From assembly GCA_046734795.1 (NCBI GenBank), contig JBKPRX010000006.1, forward strand, positions 1 through 33,541: a DNA stretch of 33,541 bases, given 5' to 3'. The translations under genes were made by a program, and so were the position numbers. This document shows, one piece after another, positions 1 through 7,751 of the stretch (position 1 is the stretch's first letter; each line of letters opens with the position of its first letter). Below the pieces are notes generated by a model that had not been told where the DNA came from, ran no database searches, and saw only the letters and a list, made by a program, of their open reading frames with translations. The DNA comes from JBKPRX01 sp046734795 (GTDB lineage Bacteria; Actinomycetota; Thermoleophilia; Gaiellales; Gaiellaceae).

Positions 1-683
1 TGCGGATCCACGACTCGGCCGAGGAACGACTCCGCGGCCGCGGTCGCAAGGGCGAGGCTCGAGCCGCCGCCGATCACGACCGCCTCCGCGCCCTCCGAGC
101 GCGCGAGCGGCTCCCACTCGGGCTCGCCGAGAACGACGATCGCGCCGTCGTGAACGACCGCGAGCTTCTCCGCGGCGATCGCCTCGCGCGTCGTACCGAG
201 CACGTCGGTGTGGTCGAGCGCGACGTTCGTGAGGACGACGACGCGCGAGTCGAGCACGTTCGTCGCGTCGTGCCGTCCGCCGAGGCCGGCTTCGACGACC
301 GCGACGTCAACGGAAGCATCTGCGAACTCCGCGAGCGCAGCTGCGGTCAAGGTCTCGAACTGCGTCGCGCCGAGTCGCTCCGCTCGAAGGCGTACACGCT
401 CGAGGGCACGTTCGAGGTCTGCCTCCTCTCCGTCGACTCTCACGCGCTCCTCCCAGCTGCGGACGTGCGGCGAGAGATACGCCCCTACGCGGAGGCCCGC
501 TTCCGCGAGTAGCGCCTCGACCAAGCGCGTCGTCGTCGACTTGCCGTTCGTCCCGACGACGTGCACGGCCGGGTAGGCGAACTGCGGATCGCCGAGCTCC
601 GCGAGCAGCGAGCGCATCCGGTCTGTGCCGAATCCATCGGACGGCCACGGCGACAGCGACTCGAGCCACTCGACGTTTGCCAC
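1..683 (-). CDS. folC: Folylpolyglutamate synthase / dihydrofolate synthase (5' part, runs off the window)
   Basis: Mur-ligase-type ATP-dependent enzyme that adds glutamate to (dihydro)folate in the cytoplasm. Translating the minus strand from a GTG at 683 gives an N-terminus with FGTDRMRSLLAELGDPQ, the usual FolC opening, then a P-loop HVVGTNGKST, the folate-side segment AYLSPHV, the FolC hallmark GLGGRHDATN and LTNVALDHTDVLG. About 227 codons are present; the C-terminal ligase domain lies beyond base 1. The P-loop reads GTNGKST rather than the common FolC GTNGKGS, but the DATN and LDHT motifs favour FolC over a Mur enzyme. No clear Shine-Dalgarno precedes the GTG; an internal ATG at 617 would remove conserved sequence. 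It lies downstream of valS in the same direction, with a broken SLATT gene on the opposite strand between them. Confidence 0.93.
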   Translation of the reverse strand, partial: MANVEWLESLSPWPSDGFGTDRMRSLLAELGDPQFAYPAVHVVGTNGKSTTTRLVEALLAEAGLRVGAYLSPHVRSWEERVRVDGEEADLERALERVRLRAERLGATQFETLTAAALAEFADASVDVAVVEAGLGGRHDATNVLDSRVVVLTNVALDHTDVLGTTREAIAAEKLAVVHDGAIVVLGEPEWEPLARSEGAEAVVIGGGSSLALATAAAESFLGRVVDP

Positions 684-723
684 GGTGGAATTGTTGCTGT
701 CGCTGTGCGATAACGCCGGGACG

Positions 724-1226
724 ATGCACCCGCTCGAGCAACTCGCCCGCGAGTGGGCTGAAGGTCGAGTCCTACCGGTTGACCCACTACGCCTTCGGCG
801 ACCGTTTCCGCTTCTGGAACAACCTCGTCGGAACCACGGGGCGTCGTCCTCTCCACGATCGTCTCGGCCGGCCTCCTGACGGCAATCCATTCGAACCCGT
901 CGTACACGTGGACGCTGGTGGCGGCCGTCATCGGCGTCTTGGCGGCCGCCCTCAACGGCATTCGGCACACCTTGCGCCTCGGGGAGCGGGCCGAGAAGCA
1001 TCGCGTGACCGCCGCGAAGTTCGGCGGCATTCGTGACCAACTGGACGTCTACGTCGACTCGGGCCCAGGCTGGGCGACCCCGGCCGCGAAGACGTTCATG
1101 GACGGGATCGGCGCCGAGATCACACGCATCGAGGAGTCCGCGCCGGGCTACTCGCGCGGCGCGTACGAGAAGGCGCAAAAGCGCGCTCTCGCGTCGCGCG
1201 ACCACAGGCCGAAGGCGACGCCCTAG
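724..1226 (+). pseudogene. SLATT-domain small membrane protein, split by two frameshifts
   Basis: Three overlapping frames together spell one SLATT-like protein (two helices followed by a cytosolic helical region). Frame 1 starts at ATG 724 (MHPLEQLAREWAE). Frame 2 continues with VESYRLTHYAFGDRFRFWNN up to about 835. Frame 3 carries GVVLSTIVSAGLLTAI, a second hydrophobic helix TLVAAVIGVLAAAL, and a charged tail (HTLRLGERAEKHRVTAAKFG) to the TAG at 1226. Each junction is repaired by removing one G, at about 763-766 (GAAGGTC) and about 836-841 (ACGGGGCG). The part after 840 is intact and contains the family core, so this was recently a gene or the two changes are assembly errors. SLATT proteins are often proposed as membrane effectors of nucleotide-sensing defence systems, but no such partner is visible here. 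Its stop shares a CTAG with the valS stop. Confidence 0.6.
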
Positions 1227-3628
1227 TCGCCGATTGCGTCGAGCTCGCGGCGGTAGCGCGCGAGCTTCTCGCGCTCCGCCTCGACGACGTGGGGCGGCGC
1301 CTTCGCGACGAAGCTCTCGTTCGCGAGCATCCGCTCGCCCCGCTCGATCTCCTTCCGGAGGCGCGCACGCTCGGCGTCGACGTTCCCGTTCGTCTTGACG
1401 CGCTCCGGCCGGACAACGGCTTCGAAGATCCGCCGCTCGTCGCCGGCGAGCTCGGGAACGACGCTACTCCGCCGGAAGATCGTCGCGGCCTCCTGCACTC
1501 GATCCAGCGCGCGAGCGTCGCCTTCGTCGCCGGCGACCGGCCACGGCGCGACGATCAGACGCGTCTCGCGCGCGGGCAGGTTCGACCAGATCTCTTCCGT
1601 CACGTGCGGCATCACGGGATGCAAGAGCTTCAGCAGCCGCTCGAGCGCCGCGACTGCGGTCGAACGCGCATCGCCGTCGCCGTCGTAGAGGCGCGCCTTC
1701 ACCGCTTCGAGGTACCAGTCGCAGAAATCGTCGAACGTGACGTGATAGAGCTCGTCGACGACGTGTGCGAAGTCGAACTCGGCCAGCAGCCGCTCGATCT
1801 CGCGCTGCGTCTCCGAGAGCCGCGCGAGGATCCACCGCTCTTCGAGCGTCGAGGGTGACTCCGCAGGCAGTGCGCCTTCGGACGCAGAGAGGATCAATCG
1901 CGCGGCGTTCCAGAGCTTGTTCGCGAGCTTGCGCCCTTCCTCGATCGCGGAATACGAGAAGCGCACGTCTTGCGTGAGCGAGTTCTTCAGAAGTCCGTAG
2001 CGCGTGGCGTCAGTCCCGTAGCGTCCGATGATCTCGAGCGGGTCGATGCCGGTACCGAGCGACTTCGACATGCGCCGGCCGTCCGGGGCAAGGACCGTCG
2101 AGTGGATGATCACGTCCTTGAACGGGATCTCGCCCAGAAGCTCGAGCCCGGCGAAGATCATCCGGTTCTCCCAGAGGCGAATGATCTCGCGCGCCGTCGT
2201 CTGCAGATCGCCGGGATAGAACGTGCGAAGCGCAGGCGTGTCGTCCGGCCAGCCGAGCGTCGCGAACGGCCAGAGAGCCGACGAGAACCACGTGTCGAGC
2301 ACGTCTGTCTCGCGGATCAGCTGACGTCCACCGCACGCGGCACACGCATCGGGTTCGGCCTCGGCGACGTTTACCTCGCCGCACGGGCAGTACCAGACCG
2401 GCAGCTGGTGACCCCACCAGAGCTGCCGCGAGATGTTCCAGTCGGGCGCCGTCTCGAGCGAGTCGATCGCGAAGCGGTGCTGGCTCTCCGGATGGAAGAC
2501 GACCCGCCGTTCGCGCAGCGCAGCGAGCGCGGGCTTCTTCAGCTCGTCCATCGCGCACCACCATTGGAGCGAGATCAACGGCTCGATGCGCGATTCGCAA
2601 CGCTCGCAGAGCGCCACCGAGTGCCGGTACGTCTCCTGCTCGACGAGGAGGCCGCGCTCGCGACACCAGTCGAGGATGCGCTCGCCGGCTTCCTCCTGAC
2701 TCAGCCCGTCGAGCCCTTCCGCGGTGACAAGCCCGTCCGGCGCGATGCACATCGGCTCCGGCAGACCGTGATCGCGTCCGATCGCGAAGTCGGTGGGATC
2801 GTGGCCGGGCGTGATCTTGAGCGCGCCGGTGCCGAACTCGCGCTCGACCCGCTCGTCGGCGATCACCGGTACGCGCCGCTCGACCCACGGCACGATCGCC
2901 TCGCGGCCAACCAGGTGCTTGTAGCGGTCGTCTTCCGGATGAACTGCGACCGCGACGTCTGCGGGAATCGTCGCCGGTCGAACGGTGGCGATCGCAATCG
3001 CGTCGTCCGAATCCGCAATCGGGTAGCGAATCGTCGAGAGCACGTCGTCGCGTTCCTCGTGGATCACCTCGAGATCCGAGAGCGAGGTCTGGTGGTACGG
3101 ACACCAGTTGATGATCCGGTTGTCGCGGTAGATCCAGCCGCGGCCGTGCAAATGCACGAAGAAACGCATCACCGCGCGCACGTAGTCGTCGTCCATCGTG
3201 AAGCGCGTGCGTTTGTAGTCGAGCGAGGCGCCCATGCGCCGGAACTGATGAAGGATCTTCCCGCCGTACTCGTGCAGCCACTCCCACACGCGCGCTTCGA
3301 ACGCCTCGCGGCCGAGCGCCTGGCGCGAAGTGCCTTCGGTCTCGAGCTGCTTCTCGACGACATTCTGCGTCGAGATGCCCGCGTGGTCGTAGCCGGGCTG
3401 GAAGAGGACGTTGAAGCCTTGCATCCGCTTGCATCGGACGACCGTGTCGCCGAGAGCGAGCTGGAGCGCATGTCCCATGTGGAGCTCGCCGGTCACATTC
3501 GGCGGGGGGTGCGCGTCGACGAACGACGGCCGCGGAGAATCGGGGTCCGCTCCGTACAGACCCTCTTCCTCCCACGTGGCCTGCCAGCGATCCTCGACGC
3601 CTTCGGGGTTGTAGCGCGGCTCCATCAT
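1223..3628 (-). CDS. valS: Valyl-tRNA synthetase
   Basis: Class Ia aminoacyl-tRNA synthetase charging tRNA-Val in the cytosol. At 801 aa it is shorter than the roughly 950-aa E. coli enzyme but has all landmarks: PPPNVTGELHMGHAL with the HIGH-type HMGH at residues 50-53; an editing (CP1) domain with TVRPATIPADVAVAVHP; cysteine-bearing segments WCPYHQTSLSDLEV and CPCGEVNV...CAACGG; DVLDTWFSSALWPF; RRMSKSLGTGIDPLEI (KMSKS-type MSKS); an anticodon-binding domain; and a short C-terminal coiled coil (LRKEIERGERMLANE...) as in ValS tRNA-binding arms. Two consecutive ATG codons at 3628 and 3625 are possible starts. It lies upstream of folC on the same strand, the common valS-folC order, interrupted here by the opposing SLATT remnant. 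The stop overlaps that gene's stop in CTAG. Confidence 0.98.
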   Translation of the reverse strand: MMEPRYNPEGVEDRWQATWEEEGLYGADPDSPRPSFVDAHPPPNVTGELHMGHALQLALGDTVVRCKRMQGFNVLFQPGYDHAGISTQNVVEKQLETEGTSRQALGREAFEARVWEWLHEYGGKILHQFRRMGASLDYKRTRFTMDDDYVRAVMRFFVHLHGRGWIYRDNRIINWCPYHQTSLSDLEVIHEERDDVLSTIRYPIADSDDAIAIATVRPATIPADVAVAVHPEDDRYKHLVGREAIVPWVERRVPVIADERVEREFGTGALKITPGHDPTDFAIGRDHGLPEPMCIAPDGLVTAEGLDGLSQEEAGERILDWCRERGLLVEQETYRHSVALCERCESRIEPLISLQWWCAMDELKKPALAALRERRVVFHPESQHRFAIDSLETAPDWNISRQLWWGHQLPVWYCPCGEVNVAEAEPDACAACGGRQLIRETDVLDTWFSSALWPFATLGWPDDTPALRTFYPGDLQTTAREIIRLWENRMIFAGLELLGEIPFKDVIIHSTVLAPDGRRMSKSLGTGIDPLEIIGRYGTDATRYGLLKNSLTQDVRFSYSAIEEGRKLANKLWNAARLILSASEGALPAESPSTLEERWILARLSETQREIERLLAEFDFAHVVDELYHVTFDDFCDWYLEAVKARLYDGDGDARSTAVAALERLLKLLHPVMPHVTEEIWSNLPARETRLIVAPWPVAGDEGDARALDRVQEAATIFRRSSVVPELAGDERRIFEAVVRPERVKTNGNVDAERARLRKEIERGERMLANESFVAKAPPHVVEAEREKLARYRRELDAIGD

Positions 3629-3705
3629 CGCCGTCCGATCCTAGCCTCGACCTTTTCCGGGACGATTCGCATCTGCGCGCGGAGGCTGCCAGAATCCTCG
3701 CTCCG

Positions 3706-5412
3706 TTGAGCCTGGTGACGGATACGACTGCGGCACGCCACGACCAGACGAGAAGGCCCCGACGCGAGGGCCTGTCGGTCGCGGTGGCGACGGCCGGACC
3801 GGGAGCGCGGGTCGCCGCGACCCTCGCACTCTTGCGCGGAGTTGCAAACGAGATCGTCGTTGCACTCGACGATCGCGCCGATGCAGAGGTCGAACGTGCG
3901 GTCGCGACGGTCGCCGACCGCGTCATCCTCTACCCGTACGAGGAACCGGTCGACCGTCCCGTGCCGTGGCTCGTGGACGAGTGCCGGCACGAGTGGGTGC
4001 TGCTCTTGGACGACGACCAGATTCCGAGCGCCGCGCTCATTGCCGAGTTGCCGAACCTCGTCGCGGCGACCGAGCCGACGCACTACTGGATCGCGCAGCG
4101 CTGGCTCTATCCCGGCGCATCGTCGTACATCGACGAGCCGCCATGGAACACCGACTACCAGCTCCGCCTTCTGCGCGGCGACCGACGCTTCGTTCGTTTT
4201 TCGGACGAGTTTCATCGTCCTGTCGTCGCAGACGGACCCGGCGCCTACGTGCAGGCGCCGCTCTGGCACGCCGACGTGCTTCTCCGTTCCAAAGCGGAGC
4301 GTCTCGCCAAGGCACGCCGTTACGAGCGCGCCCGGCCGGGCTTGCGCGTCGCCGGCCGCTCGATGAACTTCGCGTTCCATGTACCGGAGCTCGAGTCGCC
4401 TCGGCACGCAGCGCTGCCGGCCGATGAGCTCGAGGTCGTGCAGCACGTGCTCGACGCGCGCGCGCCCGAGGCTGAGCCCCGCGCGGAGATCTCCGCGACG
4501 ACGCGCGAGACGATCGACGCCCTCTGGCCTGCACCGGAAGAGCACTACTACCGCGCTCGCGTCACCGTCGTGCGCGCGCCTGGGCGAATGATCGCGGGCG
4601 CACAGCAACAGCTCGACGCACGAGTCGAGAACGGCGGCGACATGCACTGGGACTGGGGCGCGAACGCCGCGCCGGCCATTCGCATCGGAGCGCGCTGGCT
4701 GACGCTCGACGGCGCGCCCGTCGCAGCCGAGCCGTTGCGCACGGTGATCCCGCAGCGGCTGGCGCCGGGAGAGTCGACGATCCTGCCGGTGCACGTCTGC
4801 GCTCCGGACGAAGCCGGCCGCTACCGGTTGGAGCTCGACCTCGTCCACGAGCACGTGCGCTGGTTCGAAGATCCAGCGGTCCTCGAGGTCGAGGTCGTTC
4901 CTCGCCGGGTCGCGGCGCTCGTGCGCGCGAGCGAAAGCGACATCCTCGCTCTGCTGGAGACGCGGCCGGAAATCGAGCCGCTCCTCGTCGAGACCGTCGC
5001 CGGTCACGTCCTGCCGGCCGGCTACCCGCGCACGCGCGGCGTCGGCCACTATCTCGTCGAGGACGCGCCGGACGCGGGACCGCGGCTCGCGCTTGTGGCG
5101 GCGCGCCGCACGCTGCCGTTGCTCCGTGCGGCGCGACGTATGCGTCGCGGGAACACCAGCGGGCCGCTGCGCCGCGACGGCGACGCGTTCCTTGCTGAGC
5201 TCGCGCGATGCGAATTCGTCGCCGTTCTGCCAGGGAAGCTGCCGACACTCGCCCGCGAGCGCTACGAGCTCTGGCTGATGCTGCGCGCGGCGCGCGTGCT
5301 CGGCGTGCGGACGGCGATTCACGTCGACGTAGCCGGCGACGACCGGAACGGCCGGATGCTGCGCCGCGTGGCGGACGCAACGTTCGCGGATATCCGCGAG
5401 CTCATCAGTTGA
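3706..5412 (+). CDS. GT2-like glycosyltransferase with C-terminal beta-sandwich-like region
   Basis: Predicted 568-aa cytosolic protein. The N-terminal 250 residues look like a GT-A fold: an opening strand GLSVAVATAGPGAR, ANEIVVALDD, and the acidic metal/nucleotide motif HEWVLLLDDDQIPS (DDD about residues 102-104), then PPWNTDYQLRLLRGDRRFVRF as in family 2 enzymes. Residues of about 265-395 resemble an immunoglobulin-like sandwich (DARVENGGDMHWDWG, APAIRIGARWL, LAPGESTILPVHVCAPDEAG). The last 170 residues are unrecognised. The start is uncertain: TTG 3706 or GTG 3715, neither with a good ribosome-binding site. CAGAAT at 3690-3695 could be a -10 element giving a nearly leaderless mRNA. The donor and acceptor sugars cannot be read from sequence. 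It diverges from valS and is followed by a possible aminotransferase remnant, suggesting a decayed glycan-modification locus. Confidence 0.75.
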   Translation: MSLVTDTTAARHDQTRRPRREGLSVAVATAGPGARVAATLALLRGVANEIVVALDDRADAEVERAVATVADRVILYPYEEPVDRPVPWLVDECRHEWVLLLDDDQIPSAALIAELPNLVAATEPTHYWIAQRWLYPGASSYIDEPPWNTDYQLRLLRGDRRFVRFSDEFHRPVVADGPGAYVQAPLWHADVLLRSKAERLAKARRYERARPGLRVAGRSMNFAFHVPELESPRHAALPADELEVVQHVLDARAPEAEPRAEISATTRETIDALWPAPEEHYYRARVTVVRAPGRMIAGAQQQLDARVENGGDMHWDWGANAAPAIRIGARWLTLDGAPVAAEPLRTVIPQRLAPGESTILPVHVCAPDEAGRYRLELDLVHEHVRWFEDPAVLEVEVVPRRVAALVRASESDILALLETRPEIEPLLVETVAGHVLPAGYPRTRGVGHYLVEDAPDAGPRLALVAARRTLPLLRAARRMRRGNTSGPLRRDGDAFLAELARCEFVAVLPGKLPTLARERYELWLMLRAARVLGVRTAIHVDVAGDDRNGRMLRRVADATFADIRELIS

Positions 5413-5413
5413 G

Positions 5414-5533
5414 CGCACTCGGCTCGTCCCGGCGAGCGAGGCCACCGCGTCCGAGGTCGTGAGCGTGGCGCTCTATCCCGAGCTCACCGAAGCCGAGCTC
5501 CGTTCGGTCGCAAGCGCGATGCTCGAGCGCTAG
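5414..5533 (+). pseudogene. Remnant of a DegT/DnrJ/EryC1-type aminotransferase C-terminus
   Basis: Right after the glycosyltransferase stop, a different frame (codons from 5414, TAG at 5531-5533) encodes about 39 residues including LVPASEATASEVVSVALYPE and LTEAELRSVASAMLER. This resembles the C-terminal tail of sugar-nucleotide PLP aminotransferases, which typically reads lPvaE..a.evLsLPlyPeLt.eel..V..a. There is no upstream continuation with aminotransferase motifs; the same frame within the glycosyltransferase gene is not recognisable protein. Its stop coincides with the convergent regulator's stop in CTAG, as in intact convergent pairs nearby, which supports a former real gene end. A short independent ORF starting at GTG 5459 or 5465 cannot be excluded. 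The identification rests on pattern memory alone. Confidence 0.45.
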
Positions 5534-6270
5534 CTCTGCACGCGCTCGCGTGTGCGGACGTTCCAGTCCGGCGGTTGCGCGCCGACCTGCTCCAGGATCG
5601 TCTCGAGCAGCTCGAACGACGAGAGGACGTGCTGCCGCGCGAGCGCGCGAGCGCCGTCGGCGCTGCGCGCGGCGAGCGCCTGGCGGATCGCCTTGTGCTG
5701 CTGGTCGTTGCGCTCGTAGAGCCCGTCGAGCGAGTGGTCGCCCGGAGCCCAAACCGCAGGCCCGGAGAACGTGCGGCGTGCGCTCTTCGCGAACTGCTCC
5801 ACCATCGGCAGCTCCGCGACGCGATAGATGACGTCGTGGAAGCCGTGGTTCGCGCGGATCCAGTCGCCCATGATGGCGCGTCGCTCTTCGCCCGGCTCAC
5901 GCGAGCGAAGCTCCTGGGTCAAGCGCGAGAAGCGCTGCTCGCACTCCTGGAGCTCGACAAGGTCCTCGTCGGTGATCTTGGTCGCTGCGATCGCCGTCGC
6001 GAGTGCCTCGAGCTCTGCGCGAACGAGGAACGCCTCCTGTACTTCGTCGCGCGACATCGTCCGCACGCGCACCCCGCGGTTCGGGACGAACGAGACGAGC
6101 CCGAGCGCAGCGAGCCGCCGCAACGCCTCGCGAATCGGCGTGCGGCTGACGTTGAACTGCTCCGACAGCTGCTCCTGCCGTAGCACCGTTCCCGGCGCGA
6201 GCTCACCGGAGACGATCGCCTCCTCGATCACGAGCGCGATGTCGTCGGCTTTCGTGGTGTCGAGCGTCAC
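5530..6270 (-). CDS. GntR/FadR-family transcriptional regulator (FCD domain)
   Basis: A 246-aa DNA-binding regulator. Residues about 5-70 form the GntR winged helix (IVSGELAPGTVLRQEQLSEQ, then FNVSRTPIREALRRLAALGL, then the wing VSFVPNRGVRVRTMS). The C-terminal helical FCD domain has the metal/ligand-type pattern NHGFHDVIY ... DQQHKAIRQAL ... HVLSS. The start GTG at 6270 overlaps the aceB stop (GTGA), so it is translationally coupled as the last gene of the aceA-aceB run. The longer upstream reading frame is antisense shadow within aceB. By position it is a candidate local regulator of the glyoxylate shunt, sensing a small carboxylic acid; that ligand is inference. FadR/FCD relatives regulate acetate, glycolate and lactate genes elsewhere. 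No operator could be assigned. Confidence 0.9.
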   Translation of the reverse strand: MTLDTTKADDIALVIEEAIVSGELAPGTVLRQEQLSEQFNVSRTPIREALRRLAALGLVSFVPNRGVRVRTMSRDEVQEAFLVRAELEALATAIAATKITDEDLVELQECEQRFSRLTQELRSREPGEERRAIMGDWIRANHGFHDVIYRVAELPMVEQFAKSARRTFSGPAVWAPGDHSLDGLYERNDQQHKAIRQALAARSADGARALARQHVLSSFELLETILEQVGAQPPDWNVRTRERVQS

Positions 6271-7751
6271 TTCAAGTGCTCGTACGCCGGCAGCGTCAGG
6301 AACTCGACGAACTCGTCCTGTAACGCGAGCCCGGAGAAGAGCTCCTTCGCCTCGTCGGAAGCTTCGACCTTCGTCAGCTCTTCGCGCACGCGGTCGGGTG
6401 TGAAGTTGCCGGCTTTGACCCAGCTCCACACCTGCGCGCGCGAGATCTCGGCAGTCGCCGCGTCCTCCATCAGGTTGTCGATCGCGGCCGCGCCCACGCC
6501 CTTGAGCCACGAGTCGATGTAGCGCGCGCCGACCGATACGTTCGTGTGCAGGCCGTCGTCGGTGATGGACGAGCCCGGGATCTCGAAGTCGATCAGCTGC
6601 TCCGCGGAGACGTTCACGTCGTCGCGCTGCCGCTCGACCTGGTTCGCCTTCTCGCCGAGCACTGCGTCGAAGCACTCCGTCGCGACCGGAACGAGATCCG
6701 GGTGCGCGACCCACGTGCCGTCGAAGCCGTCGCGCGACTCGCGCTCTTTGTCCTCGCGCACTTTTGCGAGTGCGACGCGATTGACTTCCTCGTCGCGCCG
6801 CGACGGGATGAACGCAGCCATGCCGCCCATCGCGTGCGCGCCGCGGCTGTGGCACGTCTTCACGAGGAGCTCCGTGTACGCGCGCATGAACGGCACCGTC
6901 ATCGTCACCTGAATGCGGTCCGGCAGCACAGCGCCGAGCTTCTTGATCACGCTGAAGATGTAGTCCCAGCGACCCGCGTTCAATGCGCAGCCGTACTCAC
7001 GTAGCTCGTAGAGGATCTCTTCCATCTCGAACGCGGCGAGGATCGTCTCGATCAAGACCGTGCATCGGATCGAGCCGTGCGGGATGCCGAGCGCGTCCTC
7101 CGTGTAGGCGAAGACGTCGGCCCAAAGCCGCGCCTCGTGATGGCTCTCGAGCTTCGGCAGATAGAAGTACGGGCCGGTCCCGCGGTCGAGAGCTTCTTGC
7201 GCGTTGTGGAACATCACGAGCCCGAAGTCCCACAGCGACCCGGAGATCGGCTGCCCGTCGACCTCGTGGTGCCGCTCGACGAGGTGCCACCCGCGCGGCC
7301 GGATCAAGAGCGTCGCGATCGCGTCGTTCAGCTCGTACGTCTTCTCGCCCGTGTCGAGCCGGATCGTGCGGCGGATCGCGTCCTTCACGTTCTGCTGGCC
7401 TTGGACGATGTTCTCCCACGTCGGCGAGCAGGCGTCCTCGAAGTCGGCCATGAAGACGCGCGCGCCCGAGTTGAGCGCGTTGATCATCATCTTCCGGTCG
7501 ACGGGGCCCGTGATCTCGCAACGCCGGTCCTGCAGGTCCGCAGGCGCCGGCGCGACGCGCCAGCTCGGGTCGTTTCGGATCGACTCGGTCTCCGCAAGGA
7601 ACGTCGGCTTTTCGCCGGCCTTGATTCGCTCGAGCCGGTCGTGCCGCGCTTGCAAGAGCTCCTTGCGCCGACCGTTGAACTCGCGGTGGAGGCGCTCGAC
7701 AAACGCGATCGCCTCCTGCGAGAGGATCTCCGTCTCTGCAGCGACGCTCAT
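6267..7751 (-). CDS. aceB: Malate synthase (form A)
   Basis: Second enzyme of the glyoxylate shunt: glyoxylate plus acetyl-CoA gives malate and CoA. At 494 aa it has the size of the A isoform rather than the roughly 720-aa G form. Recognisable blocks are ITGPVDRKMMINALNSGA, VFMADFEDACSPTWENI, the signature ALNAGRWDYIFSVIKKLG, and DGTWVAHPDLVPVA. The C-terminal MEDAATAEISRAQVWSW contains the aspartate used as catalytic base in the family. Start ATG at 7751 overlaps the aceA stop (ATGA) and the stop overlaps the downstream regulator start (GTGA), so aceA, aceB and the regulator are translationally coupled. Confidence 0.98.
   Translation of the reverse strand: MSVAAETEILSQEAIAFVERLHREFNGRRKELLQARHDRLERIKAGEKPTFLAETESIRNDPSWRVAPAPADLQDRRCEITGPVDRKMMINALNSGARVFMADFEDACSPTWENIVQGQQNVKDAIRRTIRLDTGEKTYELNDAIATLLIRPRGWHLVERHHEVDGQPISGSLWDFGLVMFHNAQEALDRGTGPYFYLPKLESHHEARLWADVFAYTEDALGIPHGSIRCTVLIETILAAFEMEEILYELREYGCALNAGRWDYIFSVIKKLGAVLPDRIQVTMTVPFMRAYTELLVKTCHSRGAHAMGGMAAFIPSRRDEEVNRVALAKVREDKERESRDGFDGTWVAHPDLVPVATECFDAVLGEKANQVERQRDDVNVSAEQLIDFEIPGSSITDDGLHTNVSVGARYIDSWLKGVGAAAIDNLMEDAATAEISRAQVWSWVKAGNFTPDRVREELTKVEASDEAKELFSGLALQDEFVEFLTLPAYEHLK

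Noticed and set aside
1970..3709. Long plus-strand open frame (579 codons) opposite valS
   Set aside because: Arg/Asp/Leu-rich antisense shadow of a strongly conserved gene; no domain and no start context.
3625..5445. 606-codon minus-strand frame opposite the glycosyltransferase
   Set aside because: Composition is typical of a GC-rich antisense frame, while the plus strand has recognisable glycosyltransferase motifs.
6271..6855. N-terminal extension of the GntR regulator
   Set aside because: It lies antiparallel in frame only within aceB coding sequence on the same strand; GTG 6270 overlapping the aceB stop fits the family start.
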